Source: an uncultured Actinomycetes bacterium
GTDB lineage: Bacteria; Actinomycetota; Actinomycetes; Nanopelagicales; Nanopelagicaceae
Assembly (NCBI GenBank): GCA_903827345.1
Contig: CAIKID010000081.1
Location: 1-13,566, forward strand
Length of the DNA: 13,566 nucleotides
Direction of reading: 5' to 3'
The first letter of the stretch is position 1, and each line of letters opens with the position of its first letter. Positions 6,917 to 12,134 of this stretch are shown one piece after another. The position numbers were made by a program, and so were the translations under genes. Below the pieces are notes generated by a model. It did not search any database. It saw only the letters and a program-made list of their open reading frames with translations, and had not been told where the DNA came from.

Positions 6917-7491
6917 TGTTAATTCTCATTATCGACGATCACGAATTGATCCGAAATGGATTGTCGCAAGCCCTGCGCAGCGCGGGCCACAACATCGTTG
7001 GAGAGGCGACTACCGTTGCCGAGGCGCGGGCGCAGTTACTCTTCACCAACCCCGAACTGGTAATCGTTGATGTTAACCTTCCCGATGGTTCAGGGCTAGA
7101 TCTAATTACACCGCTGATTAAATTCATCGTCTTGACCTTGGGTGATGATCCAGGTTCACTTCTGCTCGCCCATCAGCGCGGTGCTGCCGCATATGTATTG
7201 AAGGGTGAGCCCGTAACTCACCTGCTATCGGTGATAGAACAACTCGAAAATTCTTCTTACCATTTTTCCGCTCCAGCTCTACCTGCAAATAGATTTGATC
7301 TCACGCAACGAGAACTGGATGTGTTACAGATATTGCAAACGGGGTGGAGCGCGAAGGAGATGGCGTCACACCTATTTCTCTCCGAGGCCACGATAAAAAC
7401 GCATTTGTCGGCGATATACAGAAAGTTGGAGGTGAAGAATCGGACGCAGGCAGTGATGGTCGCCTTGGCCAATCATTTAATCGCTGAGTAA
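6916..7491 (+). CDS. NarL/LuxR-type response regulator
   Basis: This 191-aa response regulator is the partner of the preceding histidine kinase; its ATG overlaps the kinase stop (TGATG). The receiver has the acidic pair D7-D8, phosphoacceptor D52 (VDVNLPDGSG), T74 and K96 (YVLKG). A LuxR/GerE helix-turn-helix covers about residues 128-185 (LTQRELDVLQIL, then SAKEMASHLFLSEATIKTHL). The D52-T74 distance is 22 residues, whereas NarL-type receivers usually have about 28, so the alpha3-beta4 stretch looks shortened by about six residues. The remaining landmarks are intact, so it is likely a phosphorylation-responsive DNA-binding protein. Targets are unknown; fadD or neighbouring lipid genes are natural candidates. 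Its 3' end overlaps the convergent glycosyltransferase gene by 15 nt. Confidence 0.9.
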   Translation: MLILIIDDHELIRNGLSQALRSAGHNIVGEATTVAEARAQLLFTNPELVIVDVNLPDGSGLDLITPLIKFIVLTLGDDPGSLLLAHQRGAAAYVLKGEPVTHLLSVIEQLENSSYHFSAPALPANRFDLTQRELDVLQILQTGWSAKEMASHLFLSEATIKTHLSAIYRKLEVKNRTQAVMVALANHLIAE

Positions 7492-8619
7492 AACCTCTCT
7501 AAACCGCTCTCCCCAAATCTCCCAACTCCAGCGCTCTTGCGTCCACGCTCTTCCGGCTCTACCCATCTCAACCATTCGCGATGGATGATCGAGGAGTTCA
7601 TTCACGACGCGTGCAATCTCCTTCACCTGATTTCCATCGACCACTACGCCCGTCTCGCCCTGAATAACCGCATCTGGGGCTCCCCCGGATGCACCGGCTA
7701 TCACAGGGATTGCACAGGCGCTGGCTTCCAAATAGACGATACCTAAACCTTCGACTTCAAGGCCAGCGAGTCGTGATCGCGAAGGCATTACAAAGAGATC
7801 ACCGAGTCGGAAGTAATCCGGCAATTTGTCATATGTCACGCGACCAACAAAGCGGACGTGATCTGATAAGCCATGGGTATGGACGAGTTGATCCAGTTTC
7901 TTCTGCCGCGGACCCACTCCAACGAAGAGCAGAACGATATCGGGGTGAGTCAAGAGAATCTCCGGGAGCGCCTCTAACAACTTATCTTGTCCCTTGCGAT
8001 GTACGAGCCGACCTACCGAAATCAAAACTTGCTTACCTTCTAGTTTTAGCTCTTCAATCAATCTCTGAGATTTCGCCCCCGGTGAGAAATGGTCGATAGA
8101 AATTCCTGGGGCGATGCGAACCATCTGACATTGCGAACTCACCACTGGAGCCATTGCGCTACGAGTGAACTCACCGAGGTAGGTCAGAACATCGATCGAC
8201 TTGGTGGATCGCGTAAAGATTTGGCGAAAAGGTGGCAACTTCGCCCACCAGACCTCGTGGCCATGGCTAATTGCAACTATGCGCTTTGCCCCCGCCCTTT
8301 TGAGAACTCCAGACATCCATGCCAATGGCATTGCTGCACCAAACCAGATCACTTCACTCTGGTGGTCAAGTGCGATCTTGCGCACCCGCCGATTCACCCA
8401 CGGGGTGGGAAGAAGAATCGAACTCTTATCGCGAATGATGAGAACGCCGCTCTTATCGGCTAGGGCTTTATCAAACTCGACGCTCCCAGACTGGGCAGCG
8501 GTATAGATAACGATCTGCGCTCCATCGAGTTGATCAAGCAACCCCAGGATAAATGTTTCGATCCCGCCAGCGCGCGGCCCAAGATCGTTGGTGACTAAGA
8601 GAATCTTCCGAGACGACAC
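7477..8619 (-). CDS. pimB: GT4 mannosyltransferase, PimB-like (phosphatidylinositol mannoside synthesis)
   Basis: This 380-aa GT-B glycosyltransferase of family 4 opens with LLVTNDLGPRAGGIETF, very close to mycobacterial PimB' proteins. Motifs are the acceptor-side SHGHE (118-122), the donor-binding GRLVHRKGQDKLLEA (203-217), the FVGRV segment (257-261) and the retaining EX7E motif E290-GLGIVYL-E298. PimB' uses GDP-mannose to add the second mannose to phosphatidylinositol monomannoside at the cytoplasmic membrane face. Position next to a FadD15-type ligase supports that role, as in M. tuberculosis Rv2187/Rv2188c (from memory). A different lipid mannosyl acceptor remains possible. The GTG start follows TAGCCT by 6 nt with no Shine-Dalgarno. 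A 58-aa CxxC protein lies 29 nt upstream on the same strand. Confidence 0.85.
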   Translation of the reverse strand: MSSRKILLVTNDLGPRAGGIETFILGLLDQLDGAQIVIYTAAQSGSVEFDKALADKSGVLIIRDKSSILLPTPWVNRRVRKIALDHQSEVIWFGAAMPLAWMSGVLKRAGAKRIVAISHGHEVWWAKLPPFRQIFTRSTKSIDVLTYLGEFTRSAMAPVVSSQCQMVRIAPGISIDHFSPGAKSQRLIEELKLEGKQVLISVGRLVHRKGQDKLLEALPEILLTHPDIVLLFVGVGPRQKKLDQLVHTHGLSDHVRFVGRVTYDKLPDYFRLGDLFVMPSRSRLAGLEVEGLGIVYLEASACAIPVIAGASGGAPDAVIQGETGVVVDGNQVKEIARVVNELLDHPSRMVEMGRAGRAWTQERWSWEIWGERFREVLLSD

Positions 8620-8625
8620 CCCGCA

Positions 8626-8631
8626 AGGCTA
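8626..8631 (-). promoter_or_regulatory. Leaderless -10 element of pimB-like gene
   Basis: TAGCCT on the minus strand with a 6-nt spacer to the GTG at 8619. It gives the glycosyltransferase its own start even though the 58-aa gene lies just upstream on the same strand. Confidence 0.55.
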
Positions 8632-8648
8632 GTGGAGGCTTGCGGAAA

Positions 8649-8825
8649 CTAAGCGTGGTACCGCAGAGGTGGAACCAGACCCTTCTGCGACAGGGCAGAG
8701 ATGGCGCTCACCTCGGCGCTAGAGATCTCATTGCTTGGGCGCTCGGAGATGGTGAGGAGGACAGAGACGACGCAATCCGAACAGGCAAGATCGCGCAAGG
8801 TACAGGTATCGCAGTCGATGATCAT
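8649..8825 (-). CDS. Small conserved actinobacterial protein with two CxxC motifs (58 aa)
   Basis: The minus strand from the ATG at 8825 to the TAG at 8649-8651 encodes 58 residues beginning MIIDCDTCTLRDLACSDC. C5-x2-C8 and C15-x2-C18 form a compact pair of knuckles likely to bind zinc or an Fe-S cluster. A hydrophobic stretch (VVSVLLTI) follows, then a helical part and the end GLVPPLRYHA. This matches a pattern I recall from many actinobacterial genomes: a small protein starting M-V-I-D-C-x-x-C, with A-C-x-D-C-V-V in the middle and G-L-V-P-P-L-R near the end. Its function is unknown. A TACTCT box lies 7 nt before the ATG, fitting a leaderless start. It is divergent from the RibD-like gene with 43 bp between starts, and may be co-expressed with the pimB-like gene. 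Confidence 0.85.
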   Translation of the reverse strand: MIIDCDTCTLRDLACSDCVVSVLLTISERPSNEISSAEVSAISALSQKGLVPPLRYHA

Positions 8826-8832
8826 GTTCTAA

Positions 8833-8838
8833 AGAGTA
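8833..8838 (-). promoter_or_regulatory. Leaderless -10 element of the 58-aa CxxC gene
   Basis: TACTCT on the minus strand with a 7-nt spacer (TTAGAAC) to the ATG at 8825; no Shine-Dalgarno is present. It supports this ORF being a real gene. Confidence 0.5.
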
Positions 8839-8856
8839 AAACCGACCACTGACACT

Positions 8857-8862
8857 TAAGGT
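8857..8862 (+). promoter_or_regulatory. Leaderless -10 element of the RibD-like gene
   Basis: TAAGGT, a 6-nt spacer, then the ATG at 8869. It is divergent from the promoter of the 58-aa gene within a 43-bp gap. Confidence 0.55.
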
Positions 8863-8868
8863 TGCTCT

Positions 8869-9381
8869 ATGGCTCATCGTGTCGCGGTAAACCTCATCGT
8901 CGGAGCGAAGGGAGAGACCACCTGGGGTGGCACCTCTGCCGGACTCTCCTTCGCCGCTGACCGAGCCCGCTTCCACCAGTTACGCCGCGAATTCCAGGCC
9001 ATTCTGATAGGCGGCAACACCGCCCAACACGAGCCTTACGCCAAGACGCCACTTCCTTTGATAGTCATGACGCATCGTCCTTTGCCAGAACAGATCGCTA
9101 AAAATCCGCACGCTGTGGCCTGGGAGCTGCCATTGCCCGCAGCGGTCTCGAAAGCGGTCGATACCTATGGTGATCTCTTGATTGAAGCGGGCCCGGCGCT
9201 GATCGTAGAAGCACTCTCTCTGGGACTTATATCCGAAATCTTTCTCAGCATCTCGGAGTTACCTGGTGGCGAAAACCCTATTGATATCTCACAATTAACC
9301 AAGGATGGGGTTGAACTCTCGCGCCAGGAAGTTGATGGGGGCCTTTTCCTGCACTACCGGCTCGCGCCTTCCCACCTTTAA
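8869..9381 (+). CDS. RibD C-terminal/dihydrofolate-reductase-like protein
   Basis: This 170-aa protein resembles the RibD_C/DHFR-fold reductases. It has an N-terminal strand followed by a substrate-site region, LIGGNTAQHEPY (47-57), where family members read GG/GR-x-T-x-x-x-D-x-P. The nucleotide-binding LLIEAGPALIVEAL segment (103-116) corresponds to the family's E-G-G-P-x-L. RibD_C enzymes reduce a ribosylamino-pyrimidine in riboflavin synthesis, and relatives are general NADPH reductases. No other riboflavin gene is nearby. At 170 residues it is shorter than the common 200-230, and EAG replaces EGG, so substrate and activity are open. It starts a same-strand run with DUF3000 and RNase D (25-nt and 12-nt gaps), yet each of these genes has its own leaderless box. 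Confidence 0.72.
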   Translation: MAHRVAVNLIVGAKGETTWGGTSAGLSFAADRARFHQLRREFQAILIGGNTAQHEPYAKTPLPLIVMTHRPLPEQIAKNPHAVAWELPLPAAVSKAVDTYGDLLIEAGPALIVEALSLGLISEIFLSISELPGGENPIDISQLTKDGVELSRQEVDGGLFLHYRLAPSHL

Positions 9382-9394
9382 TTGCCCCGCTAAT

Positions 9395-9400
9395 TACCCT
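9395..9400 (+). promoter_or_regulatory. Leaderless -10 element of the DUF3000 gene
   Basis: TACCCT, a 6-nt spacer, then the ATG at 9407. The same hexamer serves the LysE-like gene at 237. It supports 9407 over the longer upstream frame. Confidence 0.55.
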
Positions 9401-9406
9401 TATCCC

Positions 9407-9961
9407 ATGGCCGGCGCGAGGAATTTTGAAGAAATCGTGGCGGATATTCGTGCCATCACCGCTCGCAGCGAGTTAATTCTTGAGGAGATTCCTGCTCCGC
9501 AGAAACTCGCACCTTTCGCCTTTGCGATGACTGCTGATACCGATGACGATGTCGCAACCGCTCGCTTTGTTCTACTGCACGACCCTGCAGGGCAAGAAGG
9601 CTGGGGCGGAAATTTTCGCTGCGTCACATTCGTCCGTGCCGCCGTGGACCACGAAATGGCTTCAGATCCGCTGGTCGCGAATGTGGGCTGGAGCTGGCTC
9701 ATCGAATCGCTCGAAAAATTTCACTGCGCCTATGTACAACCCAGCGGCACCGTCACTCGCGTAGCAAGCGCCTCATTTGGAACGCTGGACGAGCGAGAAG
9801 ATGATTCAGAGTTAGAGGTCCGAGCTTCCTGGACACCGACAGATGCCGAAGCGATCGCCGATCATGTCCGCGCCTGGTTGGATCTCCTAGAACATAGTGC
9901 AGGTTTGGCACCGATTCCCGAAGGCGTGACCCCCATAACTCGTAGCAACCTCACGCAGTAA
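9407..9961 (+). CDS. DUF3000 family protein
   Basis: This is a 184-aa cytoplasmic protein of a family found in Actinobacteria and regularly placed next to the RNase D and dxs genes. Recognisable blocks are LILEEIPAPQKLAPFAFAM (23-41), ARFVLLHDPAGQEGWGGNFR (52-71), ASDPLVANVGWSWLIESL (86-103), GTVTRVASASFG (116-127) and the terminal RASWTP with HVRAWLDLLEHSAGL. No catalytic motif or membrane segment is apparent and the molecular function is unknown. The frame is open further upstream to 9305, but the extra 34 residues lie inside the preceding gene and lack family similarity. The ATG at 9407 is preceded by TACCCT with a 6-nt spacer, so 9407 is chosen. It is followed after 12 nt by RNase D. Confidence 0.9.
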   Translation: MAGARNFEEIVADIRAITARSELILEEIPAPQKLAPFAFAMTADTDDDVATARFVLLHDPAGQEGWGGNFRCVTFVRAAVDHEMASDPLVANVGWSWLIESLEKFHCAYVQPSGTVTRVASASFGTLDEREDDSELEVRASWTPTDAEAIADHVRAWLDLLEHSAGLAPIPEGVTPITRSNLTQ

Positions 9962-9967
9962 TAGATT
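9962..9967 (+). promoter_or_regulatory. Leaderless -10 element of the RNase D gene
   Basis: TAGATT starts on the base after the DUF3000 stop codon, with a 6-nt spacer to the ATG at 9974. The CTCCTC spacer is not a ribosome binding site in this orientation. Confidence 0.55.
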
Positions 9968-9973
9968 CTCCTC

Positions 9974-11242
9974 ATGCCTGAACCATTACTTGCTCCCCGA
10001 TCGGGCTTGCCCGAACTCATTGTCGATCGCGATGGTTTTTTATCTGCACTGGCAGATCTCAAAGGCGGATCAGGTCCCATCGCAGTTGACGCCGAGCGCG
10101 CATCGGGTTATCGCTACAGCCAACGGGCATATCTGATTCAGATATTTCGACGCGGGGGTGGATTGCATTTAATTGATCCCATCAGTGTTGGAGATCCAGA
10201 TCTTTGGCGAGAGATGGACCTCGCATTTAAAGAGTGCGAGTGGATCATTCACGCCAGCACCCAAGATTTACCCTGCCTGCGCGAATTGGGCATCTATCCA
10301 AAATTTCTCTTCGACACCGAACTCGGTGGTCGGATAGCAGGGTGCGAAAGAGTGGGGCTTGGACCGCTCTGCGAGTCGCTCTTAGAGTTGCAGCTAGCTA
10401 AAGAACATAGCGCCGTTGATTGGTCTATCAGGCCACTGCGACCCGATTGGTTGGTTTATGCCGCACTCGATGTCGATGTCTTGATTGATTTGCGCGATGC
10501 CGTCGAAGCGTTATTAAAAGAGCGCGGTAAATTGGAGTGGGCGCTGGAAGACTTCGCGCAGATTCTAAAGAACCCGCCTCCAACTCCACGCGTAGACCCT
10601 TGGCGACGCACCTCTGGAATGCATAAGGTACGCGATCGCCTGACGCTCGCAATCATCAGAGCGCTCTGGTATGCCCGTGATCAATTTGCACGCGAAATTG
10701 ATATCGCCCCAGGACGAATTTTCAATGATGAAGTTCTCGTTGAAATTGCTACCAAACGCCCCGCAAAAGTTGATGAATTCACCAAGATCACCAAGCGTCG
10801 TAGCCGAGTAACAAATTCACCTACGACGGAATGGTTTGCGCTGCTTCAAGAAACTTTGCAACTTCCGGAGAGCGAGTTGCCAGTTGTGCGCACTCCTAGC
10901 ATTGGTCTTCCACCGATTAAATTGTGGAAAGATCGAAATCCATTGGGCCATGCCCGGCTCTCTCACGCCCGTGCCGCAGTTATCAAACGCGCCGCTGAAC
11001 TTGACCTTCCTGTTGAGAATTTGGTCTCACCGGAAGTCATTCGCCAACTCGTCTGGAAGAACCCACCGCTATCTGATCTCGAGCTTTACATCGAGCAGTT
11101 GCTAGCGAGCAATGGCGCACGATCATGGCAGATTCGAGAGATAACCCCTGTCCTCACTGAACCTATGCTCGCCACGGAACCTCTCGTCGTTGAAACGCCT
11201 CCCGAGGAGGAGAGCAGTGATCTATCCACTGCAGAGGCTTAA
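9974..11242 (+). CDS. rnd: Ribonuclease D-like 3'-5' exonuclease with HRDC domain
   Basis: This 422-aa protein has an N-terminal DEDDy exonuclease domain (about 15-180). Exo I is AVDAERASGYRY (D39, E41), Exo II HASTQDLPCL (D98), and Exo III YAALDVDVLIDL with Y162 and D166. An HRDC nucleic-acid-binding domain follows at about 215-290 (VRDRLTLAIIRALWYARDQFARE, then a helix with EVLVEIATKRP). RNase D trims 3' ends of tRNA and other small RNAs using two metal ions. The C-terminal ~130 residues, including an acidic Glu/Ser-rich tail, match the longer actinobacterial form. The gene is 12 nt after DUF3000, and dxs lies downstream on the opposite strand beyond the iron permease, which is inserted in an otherwise common DUF3000-RNase D-dxs grouping. 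The ATG is set by TAGATT 6 nt upstream. Confidence 0.92.
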   Translation: MPEPLLAPRSGLPELIVDRDGFLSALADLKGGSGPIAVDAERASGYRYSQRAYLIQIFRRGGGLHLIDPISVGDPDLWREMDLAFKECEWIIHASTQDLPCLRELGIYPKFLFDTELGGRIAGCERVGLGPLCESLLELQLAKEHSAVDWSIRPLRPDWLVYAALDVDVLIDLRDAVEALLKERGKLEWALEDFAQILKNPPPTPRVDPWRRTSGMHKVRDRLTLAIIRALWYARDQFAREIDIAPGRIFNDEVLVEIATKRPAKVDEFTKITKRRSRVTNSPTTEWFALLQETLQLPESELPVVRTPSIGLPPIKLWKDRNPLGHARLSHARAAVIKRAAELDLPVENLVSPEVIRQLVWKNPPLSDLELYIEQLLASNGARSWQIREITPVLTEPMLATEPLVVETPPEEESSDLSTAEA

Positions 11243-11268
11243 TTACGCAACATTAAAGTTGCGTAATT
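11241..11268. promoter_or_regulatory. Perfect 11-bp inverted repeat between RNase D and efeU-like genes
   Basis: AATTACGCAAC (11241-11251) and GTTGCGTAATT (11258-11268) are exact reverse complements around a 6-nt ATTAAA loop. The left arm overlaps the RNase D stop codon. The right arm contains TTGCGT (11259-11264), placed 18 bp from the TAGGCT -10 box of the permease, so it covers the likely -35. It can act as an operator for the permease, as an RNA hairpin ending the RNase D transcript, or both. No T-run follows, which argues against a classical intrinsic terminator. Confidence 0.7.
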
Positions 11269-11282
11269 CCATGCCACCCGAA

Positions 11283-11288
11283 TAGGCT
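11283..11288 (+). promoter_or_regulatory. Leaderless -10 element of the FTR1/EfeU gene
   Basis: TAGGCT, a 6-nt spacer, then the ATG at 11295. A TTGCGT -35 candidate lies 18 bp upstream, inside the inverted repeat at 11241-11268. Confidence 0.6.
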
Positions 11289-11294
11289 GACTCC

Positions 11295-12134
11295 ATGCTC
11301 AGCACCCTGCTCATTGCCCTGCGCGAAGGCCTAGAAGCCTCCCTTATCGTGGGTATTTTGATCGCATATCTCGTGAGAGCCGGCCGTAGAGAGGCGCTAC
11401 CCGCTATTTGGGGCGGCGTTGCGGTGGCTGCGATCCTTGCTCTTGCTTTGGGTGCACTGCTCTCATTCACCTCGGCCCAACTCTCCCTGCGTGGTGAAGA
11501 GCTCTTTGCAGGAGTCACTTCAATCTTGGCGGTAGCCCTGGTTACCTGGATGGTCTTTTGGATGAAGCGCACTGCGCGCGGAATTGCACACCAGTTACAT
11601 GGAAAGGTTGATAACGCACTTGGCATGGGAAGTTTTGCCCTCGCCTTAGTGGCTTTTCTCTCGGTCGGTCGCGAAGGTTTAGAGACCTCACTCTTCCTCT
11701 ACGCCAATTTCAAGACGGTTAGTTACAACACCGCGCCCCTACTCGGATTAATCCTTGGGCTTTGCAGCGCGATCGCCCTGGGCGTATTGATATACAAGAG
11801 AAGCGTTAAATTGAATATTGCTAAATTCTTTCGTGTTACTGGTGTGGCGTTGATCGTGGTCGCCGGAGGAGTTCTCATTCACGGAGTTGGCGAATTTCAA
11901 AGCCGTGGAGATATTGGGGGCGCAACCTCAACTATCTGGAAATTCGGCGGAGATCATTCCGTGTTCATTACCATCCTCGATGGCACCTTTGGAATATCTA
12001 ACGTTATGACCTGGCTCCAGATAGCAGTTTATGCGCTCTATCTGATTATCACTCTCGTGGGATTTTTGCAGGTTCTTCCTGTGTTAGCTCCAGCTGCTTC
12101 AAGCCCGACGACCAGCTCACCAAAGAGCGAGTAA
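11295..12134 (+). CDS. efeU: FTR1/EfeU-family iron permease
   Basis: This 279-aa membrane protein has about seven hydrophobic helices and two copies of the iron-binding REGLE motif, at residues 10-14 (ALREGLEAS) and 126-130 (VGREGLETS). These are the defining features of the FTR1/EfeU permeases that carry iron across the cytoplasmic membrane. In many bacteria EfeU works with EfeO and the peroxidase EfeB; neither is in this window, so it may act alone or with distant partners. The C-terminus ends in a Ser/Pro/Thr-rich tail (APAASSPTTSSPKSE). A perfect palindrome covers its likely -35 region, suggesting regulation, perhaps by metal, though the repeat does not look like the usual DtxR/IdeR box. 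The start is ATG, 6 nt after TAGGCT. The last 27 codons overlap dxs on the opposite strand. Confidence 0.92.
   Translation: MLSTLLIALREGLEASLIVGILIAYLVRAGRREALPAIWGGVAVAAILALALGALLSFTSAQLSLRGEELFAGVTSILAVALVTWMVFWMKRTARGIAHQLHGKVDNALGMGSFALALVAFLSVGREGLETSLFLYANFKTVSYNTAPLLGLILGLCSAIALGVLIYKRSVKLNIAKFFRVTGVALIVVAGGVLIHGVGEFQSRGDIGGATSTIWKFGGDHSVFITILDGTFGISNVMTWLQIAVYALYLIITLVGFLQVLPVLAPAASSPTTSSPKSE

Noticed and set aside
8728..8976. An 82-aa minus-strand ORF across the divergent gap between the 58-aa gene and the RibD-like gene.
   Set aside because: It overlaps both better-supported genes in other frames, is rich in Arg/Gly/Ser/Leu without a motif, and the true gene on this strand is the 58-aa CxxC protein in another frame.
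9305..9406. Upstream extension of the DUF3000 frame to an ATG at 9305.
   Set aside because: The extra 34 residues lie inside the RibD-like gene and do not resemble the family; the leaderless -10 box points to 9407.
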